Positions 7,457-15,558 are shown, counted from the first letter of the stretch. The stretch is DNA of 20,670 nt from J051 sp040289295 (GCA_040289295.1 PSLA01000030.1:1-20670); one strand, 5' to 3'. Numbers and translations are program-made. Notes: generated by a model not told the origin, from the letters alone.

Positions 7457-9745
7457 TTAGCCCTTCGAGCCTTGCGCATGCGCCACGGTCTCGGGCACGT
7501 CCTCGGTGCAAATACGCACCTCGGCGACATCGAGGCTTGCGAGGAGCCACGAAAGCGTGGATTCAGCGCCCATGTTTTCGTTCACGCCGATCGCCGTCAG
7601 TCCGTCTCGACATCCTCCTGTGGACGCGTCAACCAGCGAGATGCCGAGGTCGTTGCGGCCGAGGAACCACTCGTAGGCGACCTCCATTCGCTCACGCCAC
7701 TTTTCGTCGTCGGTGAGTTCGAAAGCGCGCTTGGCGGCGGCAACCATCGCCGCGGCGTCAACGGGCTGTTGATCGAATCGTGCCTTCTCTCCTCCCTTGC
7801 GATACCAACCGTTGCTTCCGACGAGCGAGAGGTGGCCTGCCGGCGCCTCACAAACTGTGAACAACCATTCGAGCGCCTCCAAGCCGATAGTACTCATGCG
7901 CTCGTCGCCGCACCAGTAGGACGCCGCGAGGATCGCCTCGGCTAACCTGGCGTTATCATACGCGAGAACCGCCTCGAACCAGCGCCAGTCCTCGCCGCGC
8001 GTCTTTTCGTACCGATCCGCGAGGCGAAGAGCCAGCCCGCGACCCACTTTTCGAACGGTTAGGTCCCCGCCATAGCGCTCAAGATACGCGGTGATGCCGA
8101 GCAAGCAAAACGCCCAAGCACGCGGCGATGTGAAGCGGTCAAGTTTTTGCAGCAATAGATGGAACAGCTCAAACGCAACTTCGCGGGCTGCGAACTCGGG
8201 CCCGTATGCGGCAGCGACACCTGCCGCCCAAACGCACCTGCCGTGCGCATCTTCGGAGCCTGCCTTGTCGAGCCACTGCCGATCGTAGCCCATGAAGTTG
8301 CGCATCCGGCCGTTCTGTGAGTTGTATGCATGGTGTAAGAAGGAGATTGCTTTGCGCAACCAAGGAAGAACGAAGGGGCTTCGATTAAGGCACCACTCGT
8401 TACAGCAGAGCACGACCGCGCGCGCGTTGTCGTCTGAGCAATAGCCGTGACTGCGATCCGGCACACCGAACTTAGCATGCTGGATGATTCCGACGTCGTC
8501 GAACAGCGCTTCGAAGTGCCTCCACTCCACGAAGCGCTCTCGGGCAATTCGTGGCGGGACGTTCAGTTTGTGCTCACCCGACATCAGACCGACAGCCAAC
8601 TTGAAGTAGCGAGCTCCGACGCTAGGCCACGTGAGCGTTCGACCGAACTTATAACCCTTCTTGCGCACCATTACGCGCGCAACGGGGTCTTCCAGAATCT
8701 TCGCGAGGTTGTTGGCGAGCGCGCGCGCGTCGTTGAACGGCGTAAGAATGCCTCGACCGTCCGCCAACAACTCCTCGGCTGCGACAAACGGCGTAGCCAC
8801 CACCGCCTTACCTGCTGCAAGCGAGAACGTGAGGGGGCCTGACGCAACCTGCTGCGCACCGGGATAAGGCGCGAGGTACACGTCAGCCATCTGCAGATAC
8901 TCCTCCACCTCATCCTGCGTCAGGTACTTATTAACGAATTGTACGTACTGCTCGATTCCAAGCTCGCGCACTCGCTTTTCCAGGCTCTCGCGATAGCGCT
9001 CGCCTTCGTGCTTCAGCAATTCAGGGTGAGTCGCGCCGACCACCATGTACACGACGTTGGGGTGAGTCTTAACTAGCTCGGCGATGGCGTCCAGTGCCAT
9101 CTCGACACCCTTGCCCGGCCCGAGTAAGCCGAACGTCATGATGACGTCCTTGCCCGTTACGCCATGGCTCTCTTTGAAGAACTCTGGGTCGGAGAACGGC
9201 AGGTCGGGCGCACCGTGCGGAATGTGAACGATGCGTTCCTCGTCGCAGCCGTACTCCTTGATCAGCAGCGGGATGGCCGCCTTGGCGAGGACGACCACGA
9301 CGGTTGCTTTCCGGCAAAGAAGCGACAGCGTCCTTCGCTGCCCTGACGTCGGCTCGCGCAACACGGTGTGAAGCGTAAGAAGAATCGGTTTGTGCACGCG
9401 CTTGGCGAGGTCGAGAACGTGCTCGCCGTCCTTGCCGCCGAAGATGCCGTACTCATGTTGGATGCTGACGACGTCCACGGGCGCACGGTTGAGGAACTCC
9501 GCCGCAACCAGATAGTCCTCGAGTTCTTGCTTGCGAATCTCGAAGGCAACTTCCGGCGGGTACTGCATCTCTCCCGCCTCGTCCGAAATGGCGACAACGA
9601 GCGCCTGCCCCCGCCTGCGACCTTGCTCAGGTCGGTAGTTGCTTATTAGGTCATTTGAAAAGTTTGCCAGACCGCAGTGGCGTGGGACATAGGTGCTCAC
9701 CAGACCGAGCCTGGGGTTGACCTGTGGTGTGCTCGTGTCAGCCAT
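7457..9745 (-). CDS. GT4 glycosyltransferase with helical (alpha/alpha-barrel-like) C-terminal domain
   Basis: The 762-residue protein has two parts. Residues about 10-400 form a GT-B glycosyltransferase of family 4: LGLVSTYVPRHCGLANFSNDL at the N-terminus, VSIQHEYGIFGG, HIPHGAPD, FGLLGPGKGVEMALDAI, and the donor-site segment SGPLTFSLAAGKAVVATPF. Residues about 415-750 form a helical domain with GYCSDDNARAVVL (S437, D438, D439), RNFMGYDRQW and repeated W/A-rich helices, reminiscent of alpha/alpha-barrel glycosidases. The same GT4-plus-helical architecture next to a GH130 gene is known from many genomes, so a mannoside-type product is inferred, but donor and acceptor cannot be read from sequence. 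The ATG is fixed by an in-frame stop seven codons upstream. Only a distant AAGGTGA precedes it. Confidence 0.88.
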   Translation of the reverse strand: MADTSTPQVNPRLGLVSTYVPRHCGLANFSNDLISNYRPEQGRRRGQALVVAISDEAGEMQYPPEVAFEIRKQELEDYLVAAEFLNRAPVDVVSIQHEYGIFGGKDGEHVLDLAKRVHKPILLTLHTVLREPTSGQRRTLSLLCRKATVVVVLAKAAIPLLIKEYGCDEERIVHIPHGAPDLPFSDPEFFKESHGVTGKDVIMTFGLLGPGKGVEMALDAIAELVKTHPNVVYMVVGATHPELLKHEGERYRESLEKRVRELGIEQYVQFVNKYLTQDEVEEYLQMADVYLAPYPGAQQVASGPLTFSLAAGKAVVATPFVAAEELLADGRGILTPFNDARALANNLAKILEDPVARVMVRKKGYKFGRTLTWPSVGARYFKLAVGLMSGEHKLNVPPRIARERFVEWRHFEALFDDVGIIQHAKFGVPDRSHGYCSDDNARAVVLCCNEWCLNRSPFVLPWLRKAISFLHHAYNSQNGRMRNFMGYDRQWLDKAGSEDAHGRCVWAAGVAAAYGPEFAAREVAFELFHLLLQKLDRFTSPRAWAFCLLGITAYLERYGGDLTVRKVGRGLALRLADRYEKTRGEDWRWFEAVLAYDNARLAEAILAASYWCGDERMSTIGLEALEWLFTVCEAPAGHLSLVGSNGWYRKGGEKARFDQQPVDAAAMVAAAKRAFELTDDEKWRERMEVAYEWFLGRNDLGISLVDASTGGCRDGLTAIGVNENMGAESTLSWLLASLDVAEVRICTEDVPETVAHAQGSKG

Positions 9746-9777
9746 AACAGCAGCGCAGATTCACCTTACGCCGCTGT

Positions 9778-9783
9778 ATTATA
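9778..9783 (-). promoter_or_regulatory. Consensus -10 box before the GT4 gene
   Basis: On the minus strand a perfect TATAAT overlaps the GH130 stop codon, 32 bases before the GT4 ATG. Transcription from it would give a leader of about 26 bases containing AAGGTGA. No convincing -35 hexamer lies 16-18 bases upstream (TTGGCT is only 11 bases away). It may be a weak internal promoter that lets the GT4 and RNase J genes be expressed without the GH130 gene. Confidence 0.4.
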
Positions 9784-10717
9784 CCTGGGTCGAGAGCCAA
9801 TCGAGAATCTCGCGGATACTGCCCGTGGCAAGCGCCACCGCGGTGTCGGCCCCACCGTAGTAGAGCCTGAGCGTATCCCGATCTTTTTCTATTGTGTATC
9901 CACAGGGAAACACGACGTACCCGACGTCGCCCACCCGCTCGTACTCCTTCTCCGGGCCAAAGATCCATTCGCTACCGCGACGCACGAGTTTGGCAGGGTC
10001 CTCGAGGTCGAAGAGCGCAGCGCCGAGACGATATAGGCTTCCAGCCGGCGTAATTCTTACTCCATGATACAAGACAAGCCACCCTTCCGGCGTCTCGATG
10101 GCGGGCGGGGAGATGCCGATGCGGTTGGCGTCCCACCATGCGCCCCGTCGTGCCTCAAGCATAACCTGGTGGCAGCCCCAGTGGATGAGGTCTGGCGAGT
10201 AACTGATCCACATGTCGGCGCTGCCGCCGAAGGCGCTCACGGGGCGGTGGATCATTACCCATCGCCCGTTGATGCGCCGAGGAAGTAACGTGGCGTCCTT
10301 GTCCTCCGGCGGCATGACGCTGCCAAAGCGTTCGAACTCTTTGAAGTCGCGAGTCAGCGCGAGTTTTACGTGCGGACCACTGTGGGAGTAACCGGTGTAA
10401 CAAATTGCGTACTTGTTCAGCTCCTCCAGACTTACGATGCGCGGGTCCTCAATGCCCCACACCTCGTCGGAACCCGGCCGTTCGTCTGGCGCCAGTGTGG
10501 GCTGTTCGTCAATCTGCCAATCCGTCAGGCCGTCACGACTTCTGGCAGCAGTTAAGTGTGAGATTCCGCGCCTATCCTCTACACGCACAAGCAGCAAGGT
10601 GTCGCCGTTCTCCAGAAGTGTGGCCCCGCAGTTGAACACGGTGTTCGCGGGATACGGCCACATATCGGCTGTCAGAATCGGGTTGCCTTCATAGCGTCGG
10701 AAAAGTTCGGAAGCCAT
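9779..10717 (-). CDS. GH130 family glycoside phosphorylase/hydrolase (beta-mannoside type)
   Basis: GH130 enzymes are five-bladed beta-propellers that phosphorolyse or hydrolyse beta-mannosides. The 312-residue product shows FNCGATLLENGDTLLLVRVED, the catalytic motif GIEDPRI with D91 as expected proton donor, SGPHVKLALTRDF, KDATLLPRR and VMIHRPV, then YHG near residue 240. The arginines R45 and R59 and the histidine of IHRP fit the phosphate/substrate site of phosphorylases, which favours phosphorolysis over hydrolysis, but the subgroup cannot be settled here. I start at the ATG at 10717 because TAAGGGAA lies at a good distance before it. An in-frame ATG at 10759 has no ribosome site. It is the first gene of the GH130-GT4-RNase J run and diverges from the M14 peptidase gene. 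Confidence 0.88.
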   Translation of the reverse strand: MASELFRRYEGNPILTADMWPYPANTVFNCGATLLENGDTLLLVRVEDRRGISHLTAARSRDGLTDWQIDEQPTLAPDERPGSDEVWGIEDPRIVSLEELNKYAICYTGYSHSGPHVKLALTRDFKEFERFGSVMPPEDKDATLLPRRINGRWVMIHRPVSAFGGSADMWISYSPDLIHWGCHQVMLEARRGAWWDANRIGISPPAIETPEGWLVLYHGVRITPAGSLYRLGAALFDLEDPAKLVRRGSEWIFGPEKEYERVGDVGYVVFPCGYTIEKDRDTLRLYYGGADTAVALATGSIREILDWLSTQV

Positions 10718-10820
10718 CTTGTTTTCCCTTAGGATCGTCTCCGTTTTTGTCTGGTCCATCGTTGTGTATTGTCGGGTTTTGGGTGGTCACCCCCCAGACC
10801 GGCGTGCCACAATACCCGAC
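10718..10820. promoter_or_regulatory. Divergent intergenic region with two inverted repeats
   Basis: This 103-base region separates the GH130 gene (minus) from the M14 gene (plus). It holds a compact dyad GGGTGGTCACCC at 10781-10792 and a spaced inverted repeat, GTCGGGT at 10771-10777 with ACCCGAC at 10814-10820, ending right at the M14 start codon. CACAAT at 10808-10813 sits seven bases before the GTG and could be a poor -10 box for a leaderless M14 transcript. No clear promoter is seen for the minus strand. Confidence 0.35.
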
Positions 10821-12497
10821 GTGCCGAAGGTCGCATTCAATCGTTACTACCGCTACGAAGAACTTATGGGCTTGCTCCGTTCCTTTGAGGAGGAGTTCCC
10901 GTCCTTGGTTCGCGTGGAGGTCATTGGCAAGAGTTACGAGGGGCGGGAGATACCGCTGGTTACCGTGACGAACTTCGACACCGGAGACGCCGCCGAGAAG
11001 CCGGCATTCTGGTGTGACGGCAACATCCACGCCACCGAGGTCAGCGCGTCGGCCGCGGTGCTCAATATCCTTCACACGCTAACTTCGAAGTATGGTACGG
11101 ACAAGAGGATTACGCACGCCCTCGAAACGCGCACCTTTTACCTGGTGCCGAGGGTAAACCCCGATGGCGCCGAGTGGGCTTTGGCAGATGTGCCGAGGCA
11201 CATCCGAAGCAGTACCCGCCCGTATCCCTACGACGAGGACGATCCATACGGCCTGGAGCGGCGCGACATGGACGGCGACGGCCGTATTCTGCAAATGCGC
11301 ATACCCGACCCGAACGGCGCATGGAAGGTAAGCGAAGAAGAGCCACGCTTGATGGTGAGGCGCGAGCCTGACGAGTTCGAGGGCAACTTCTATCGCCTCA
11401 TGCCCGAGGGCGTCTTCCACAACTTCGACCCGTTGACAGTGCGCTTACGTCGTGTTAAAGAAGGTCTCGACCTGAATCGCAACTTCCCTTCCTCTTGGCG
11501 TCTTGAGAGCGAGCAGCAAGGGGCAGGGCCGTATCCGACCTCCGAGCCGGAGATTCGCGCCCTGGTGGACGCCATCGCCAGTCGCCCGAACATCTGCGGT
11601 GCCGTCACTTTTCACACATTCTCGGGCGTTCTCCTCCGACCGCCCAGCACGAAGCCGGACGAGGAGATTCCCGCCGAGGACCTCTGGACCTTTGACCGCA
11701 TTGGACAGAAGGGCACGGAGATGACCGGCTACCCTGCCATCGGGGTCCACAAGGAGTTCCGCTACCACCCACAGGAAGTCATAACCGGCGTATTCGATGA
11801 TTGGATGTACGAGCATCGTGGCGTCTACGCGTGGACAACCGAGATCTGGTCACCGCAAAGGCAGGCGGGAATTACCGACTACAAGTACATAGACTGGTTC
11901 CGCGAGCACCCGTTCGAGCATGATCGCATGCTACTGAAGTGGTCAGACGAAAAGCTGAGTGGCCGTGGCTATGTGGACTGGTATGAGTTCGATCATCCGC
12001 AACTTGGTCGCGTAGAGCTGGGCGGCTGGGATGAGGTTTACGCCTTCCGAAACCCGCCGCCGGATTACCTCGAATCCGAGATCTCAACCTTCGCGGGCTG
12101 GATTGTCTGGCAGGCGCTTGCTTCCCCGAAACTGGAAGTTTTTAAGGTCGAAGCGACCAAGGTAGGCGATGGAACGGTCATCCGCTTTGCCGTGGACAAC
12201 ACGGGCTTCCTTCCAACGAACATAACCGAGCACGCGGTGAAGGCGAAGCTTTGTCGCGGAGTGGTCGGCGAGATCCAGTTGGGTGACGGACTGTCGCTTC
12301 TCTCCGGCCTCCTCAGGCAGCAGGGCCCGCAACTGGCCGGGCGCGATCGCATTACCGCCGGAGGATTCGGTTGGATGATGCAAGAGACGTCCCACCGCCA
12401 CGTCTTCGAATGGACGGTGAAAGGCAAGGGCTGCATTTTGCTCACGGCGAAGCACGAACGGGCGGGCACAGTGAGGCACGAGCTGACCGTCGAATAG
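10821..12497 (+). CDS. M14 family zinc carboxypeptidase, cytoplasmic type
   Basis: The 558-residue protein is an M14 metallocarboxypeptidase with all active-site residues. H70 and E73 in GNIHATEVSAS and H265 in TFHTFSG are the zinc ligands, LDLNRNFP holds the substrate-binding Asn-Arg pair, and E341 in WTTEIWSPQR is the catalytic base. A DMDGDGRI loop at residues 149-156 looks like a calcium site. Residues about 450-558 form a beta-rich C-terminal domain. The GTG at 10821 begins VPKVAFNRYYRYEEL, which matches the N-terminus I remember for close family members. The frame is open upstream to a TTG at 10719 and would add a hydrophobic stretch, but that segment is the antisense of the GH130 start and I reject it. 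From the chosen start there is no signal peptide, so it probably acts on peptides inside the cell. Confidence 0.9.
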   Translation: MPKVAFNRYYRYEELMGLLRSFEEEFPSLVRVEVIGKSYEGREIPLVTVTNFDTGDAAEKPAFWCDGNIHATEVSASAAVLNILHTLTSKYGTDKRITHALETRTFYLVPRVNPDGAEWALADVPRHIRSSTRPYPYDEDDPYGLERRDMDGDGRILQMRIPDPNGAWKVSEEEPRLMVRREPDEFEGNFYRLMPEGVFHNFDPLTVRLRRVKEGLDLNRNFPSSWRLESEQQGAGPYPTSEPEIRALVDAIASRPNICGAVTFHTFSGVLLRPPSTKPDEEIPAEDLWTFDRIGQKGTEMTGYPAIGVHKEFRYHPQEVITGVFDDWMYEHRGVYAWTTEIWSPQRQAGITDYKYIDWFREHPFEHDRMLLKWSDEKLSGRGYVDWYEFDHPQLGRVELGGWDEVYAFRNPPPDYLESEISTFAGWIVWQALASPKLEVFKVEATKVGDGTVIRFAVDNTGFLPTNITEHAVKAKLCRGVVGEIQLGDGLSLLSGLLRQQGPQLAGRDRITAGGFGWMMQETSHRHVFEWTVKGKGCILLTAKHERAGTVRHELTVE

Positions 12498-12503
12498 GAG
12501 CGT

Positions 12504-12590
12504 TGTCTGCCGGTGTCGCCAAATAGAGGAGCGGATGTCGGCTGCTTCGCTGACGTTTACGCCGAGGGGGCGAAGGCGGCCCGGCAGACA
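12504..12590 (+). ncRNA. Candidate structured RNA element or complex terminator downstream of the M14 gene
   Basis: A long nested inverted repeat begins seven bases after the M14 stop. TGTCTGCCGG (12504-12513) pairs perfectly with CCGGCAGACA (12581-12590). After a single bulged T, GTCGCC (12515-12520) pairs with GGCGGC (12575-12580) with one G-U. Together this is a 16-pair helix. The enclosed loop carries a second hairpin, GTCGGC/GCTGAC (12537-12542 with 12549-12554) around a six-base loop, and a short CGCC/GGCG hairpin (12560-12563 with 12569-12572). The tail CTTGTTCTG is only moderately T-rich, so an intrinsic terminator is possible but not classic. A structured 3' UTR, a small RNA or a leader element for the next gene are the alternatives. 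No known family is recognised. Confidence 0.5.
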
Positions 12591-12662
12591 CTTGTTCTGA
12601 CGACCTCGTTGGACGGCTTGTTCCCAATCGGCCCACCTCACAGGGCTCTCCGCCCGAACGGG

Positions 12663-12668
12663 TATAAG
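12663..12668 (+). promoter_or_regulatory. Putative -10 box for the Acb2/Tad1-like gene
   Basis: TATAAG lies 30 bases before the GTG at 12693. The expected start site near 12675 would leave a short leader containing the strong ribosome site GGAGGAA (12681-12687), six bases from the GTG. No good -35 hexamer is seen. It suggests that this small gene has its own transcript rather than depending on the M14 gene. Confidence 0.4.
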
Positions 12669-12692
12669 AGGGGCGCAGACGGAGGAACCCCA

Positions 12693-13004
12693 GTGAGCGA
12701 GAACATGGAAAAGTTTCGGAGCATGGACGGCACCGACGCGATCGTTGACCAGGACTACATCAAGATCATCTTCCAACACGGCTCGCCGCGCGAGGTTGGA
12801 ATCAACGGCTGCCGCATCGAAGACGTCATCGAGGTCCTCGTCCAAAGGCTTCTGGACTTTCAGGGGCGCGACATGGCCTGCGAGGAGAACGCCAAGGCGC
12901 TCTACCACCTTGAAGAGGCACGGGAGGCGCTGCTGCTCAGGCGGAAACGCCGCGAGCAGCAGGGGGTCCTCGGCCTCAGGGTTCCTCATGACCCTGTCGA
13001 TTAG
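12693..13004 (+). CDS. Acb2/Tad1 hairpin-domain-like small protein
   Basis: This 103-residue protein starts at GTG behind GGAGGAA. After about 25 residues of variable sequence it reads IKIIFQHGSPREVGINGC, then IEDVIEVLVQRLLDFQG, ACEENAKALYHLEEAREALL and RRKRREQQGVLGL. This string (FQxGxxxExGxNG, xEDxIxVLxxRLxxFQ, ACxENAxALxxLEEA, RxxRxxxGVxG) matches my memory of small phage and bacterial proteins grouped as the Acb2/Tad1 hairpin domain. Characterised relatives form oligomers that sequester cyclic dinucleotides, trinucleotides or gcADPR and so block CBASS or Thoeris immunity. The two predicted helices joined by a tight turn (about residues 45-60 and 65-90) fit that fold. No phage gene surrounds it. 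Ligand binding here is inference. It may instead be a host protein of unrelated function. Confidence 0.6.
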   Translation: MSENMEKFRSMDGTDAIVDQDYIKIIFQHGSPREVGINGCRIEDVIEVLVQRLLDFQGRDMACEENAKALYHLEEAREALLLRRKRREQQGVLGLRVPHDPVD

Positions 13005-13020
13005 GGACGACGAGCGTCCC
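13004..13020 (+). terminator. Small hairpin after the Acb2/Tad1-like gene
   Basis: GGGACG (13004-13009) and CGTCCC (13015-13020) form a perfect six-pair stem around a five-base loop, starting on the last base of the stop codon. There is no T-tract after it, so it is a weak terminator candidate or an mRNA-stabilising 3' hairpin. Confidence 0.35.
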
Positions 13021-13038
13021 CGCCAGCTGTTACGAACC

Positions 13039-13068
13039 TTGGCAGTGCCGAGCACCGTCGCGTATCAT
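13039..13068 (+). promoter_or_regulatory. Promoter for the S8 peptidase gene
   Basis: TTGGCA (13039-13044) and TATCAT (13063-13068) match the -35 and -10 consensus at four or five of six positions each, with an 18-base spacer. The predicted start near 13075 leaves a leader of about 13 bases before the ATG at 13088, with AGGAA as a possible ribosome site. This is the best two-part promoter in the window. Confidence 0.5.
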
Positions 13069-13087
13069 TGAGGCAGGAATAGCAACC

Positions 13088-15512
13088 ATGGTCACGACAG
13101 CGTTGGCACCGGCTTTTTTCTTGGTTGGGGCATTCGGGCAGTTCGGTCCGGTAGGCGCTGCGGGAGGTCCACAGCAGCCGCACAAGCCGCTGCTGCTCCG
13201 TTACCAGCAGTTCGACCCACTCTACGTCTGGCCGGTGATTCCCACGGAACTTACCGGCGACCCGCAGAGCCGGTTGGCTATCGTCCAGCTCTGGGACAAG
13301 CCCCGCGAGGAGAACCTCCAAGATCTCCGTGCGCGAGGAGTCACGGTCTACCGCTACCTGCCGGAGCACGCCTACGTCGTGATGCTCCCACCCTCAGGCG
13401 AGCGTTCCCTCGCGGGCATGGGCGCGGTTCGCTGGGCCGGCAGGTACGAACCGGCGTTCAAGATTGACCACCAGATTCTTGAGTTGCTCTCTCGCGGAGT
13501 GCTCGGCACGCAACGCTACAACATCCAAGTGCTTGAGAAGGGCAGCAGAATGAAACAGGAGGTCGCCGTTCGCCTGATGTCCATGGGAGGGCTTGTACAC
13601 GAGTTCGACGGGGGCGGATCGCTGATGGTCGCCACGCTCTCTCCGTCCCAACTGTTGAACGCTGCAAAGATTGACGAGGTTTTCTGGATTGACCTCTGGT
13701 CCGCGCCCGAAACCGATATGGACATCGCGCGTGAGATCGGAGGCGCCAACTTCATCGAAGGCGTCGAAGGCTTCACCGGTCAGGGCGTCCGTGGCGAGGT
13801 GATGGATGGCAACGTCAGGGACACGCACGTTGACCTCCGAACACCGGGGCTCCTGTTCCACGGCAGCCGCGGCGGAAGTTCGTCTCACGGCACGTCGACG
13901 ACCGGCATCGTGTTCGGAAAGGGCATCGGGAACCAACATGGCCGAGGCATGCTCCCGGACGGGCAAGGGATTTTTGCTGACTACGATTTCGCGCGAAATA
14001 TGCGGTACATCCATACCATGGAACTCCTCGAAGCGCCATACTTCGCCGTGTTCCAGTCGAACAGTTGGGGAGACGCGCGAACTCGTGCATACACCAACAT
14101 CTCATTCCAGATGGACGAGATCATCTTCGACGCAGACTTCCTGATCTGCCAGTCCCAGTCGAACGCGGGCAACCAGGACTCGCGCCCACAAGCGTGGGCG
14201 AAGAACATCGTTTCGGTGGGCGGCGTGAACCATCGCAACACGCTTACCAAGAGCGACGACGCCTGGAGCGGCGGCGCGAGCATAGGGCCAGCCGAGGACG
14301 GTCGTATTAAGCCGGACCTGACGCACTTCTACGACAACATCTTTACGACCTCGTCATTGAGCGACACCTCGTATACCTCCGGCTTTGGCGGCACGAGCGG
14401 TGCGACCCCGATTACCGCCGGGCACTTCGGCATCATGTTCGAGATGTGGCACAAGGGCGTGTTCGGCAACTACGCGCCAGGGCACTCCGTCTTCGAGGCG
14501 CGCCCGCACTTCACAACCGCCAAGTCGATCATGATCAACACCGCCGACCAGTACCCGTTCAGCGGCACCAACCACGACCTGACGCGCGTGCACCAAGGAT
14601 GGGGAATGGCGGACCTTCGCATCCTACACGGCCTGCGCGACAACATCTTTATCGTCAACGAGGACATACCGCTCCGAGTGAACGAATGGGCATCCTGGAA
14701 GCTGCACGTACCCGCGGGTCAGTCGATGCTTCGCGTGACGATGACCTACGCCGACCCCCCTGGCACCACATCGAGCACGCAACACCGAATCAACGACCTT
14801 GACCTGCGCGTCGTTTCTCCGTCGGGAACTGTCTACTGGGGGAATAATGGGCTGCTGGAAGGCAACTTCTCCACACCGGGCGGAAGCCCGAACACCAAGG
14901 ACACCGTGGAGAACGTTTTCATTCAGAACCCCTCGAGCGGCACGTGGACCGTTGAAGTTTTCGCGCGCGAAATCAACCTAGACCAGCACACCGAGACGGA
15001 ACAGATGGACGCCGACTTCGCCCTTGTCGTGAGCGGCATCCTCGCCGACTCGAAGCCGAGCTCGCTCAACGTAATACAAGGCGTCGCGCTCGGTGGCGAC
15101 GTGAACTCGTTGGAACGCAGCGACGACGCCTACCTCCGCGTCGAGTCCCGCCGACCTGCGTCCGTTCGCAGAGCCTTCGGTCGACGTCATCGTGTCGGGC
15201 TTCACCCAGGTGCCCAGCGTTGGCGCACTCAGCCTCCGTGTCGAGTCAGCCGCGCCGACGGAAACGAGCCGCGTCGAGCAGGCGGTGGAACTGTACGACT
15301 CGCAGGCGAACGCCTGGGTCGAGGTTGACCGGCACACGCCCTCTGCTGATGACGACATCGCGGTCGTAAGGGTTCAAGGCTCAGGCGCGGCAAGGTTCGT
15401 CAGCGCAGGGGGCGAGGTACGCTGCCGCCTTAAGTGGTTCGACCGGGGCGTTACCGTGGCGGGCTGGTCGGTGCGGATAGACCAGGTACGCTGGACCGTG
15501 CACCCGAACTAA
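13088..15512 (+). CDS. Secreted S8 (subtilisin-like) serine peptidase, single-base frameshift near the 3' end
   Basis: The product begins with a short hydrophobic export signal (about residues 2-16). A pro-region of roughly 200 residues follows. The subtilase domain then carries D240 (GEVMDGNVRDTH), H267 (SSHGTSTTG), a likely oxyanion N362 (SNAGNQD) and S437 (GGTSGATP). A beta-sandwich domain follows, with INDLDLRVVSPSGTVYWGNN and SSGTWTVEVFA. The first frame runs to a stop at 15328, but its last 60 residues are arginine-rich and protein-unlike. Dropping one C from CCC at 15147-15149 joins LRVES to ADLRPFAEPSVDVIVSGF and continues in the other frame to 15512, ending in a beta-rich domain (GWSVRIDQVRWTV). 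The repaired protein is 807 residues. The indel could be a sequencing error or a real lesion outside the catalytic domain. Confidence 0.87.
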
Positions 15513-15558
15513 GGCGGAACCAAGCCTGGCCGCTATTGGGTAACGTTCCTTCGAGGAC

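Noticed and set aside
7447..7530. Longer RNase J start at 7530
   Set aside because: The extension overlaps the glycosyltransferase gene, is arginine/proline-rich, and lies before the conserved SLIPLGGAGEIG start of the family.
10719..10820. Upstream TTG start for the M14 gene giving a hydrophobic, signal-like N-terminus
   Set aside because: The hydrophobic stretch is the antisense of the GH130 start region, it would leave one base between divergent genes, and family members begin near VPKVAFNRYYRYEEL.
12513..12692. Longer start for the Acb2/Tad1-like gene at 12513
   Set aside because: It would translate the inverted-repeat element, has no ribosome site, and the GTG at 12693 has GGAGGAA at ideal spacing.
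12084..13055. A 323-codon open frame on the minus strand across the end of the M14 gene and the Acb2/Tad1-like gene
   Set aside because: It is antisense to two well-supported genes, has no recognisable domain or ribosome site, and its open length is explained by high GC in the third codon position.
12498..13087. Prophage remnant or integrated element around the sponge-like gene
   Set aside because: No integrase, attachment-site repeat, tRNA or other phage gene is visible, and base composition does not differ noticeably from the neighbours.
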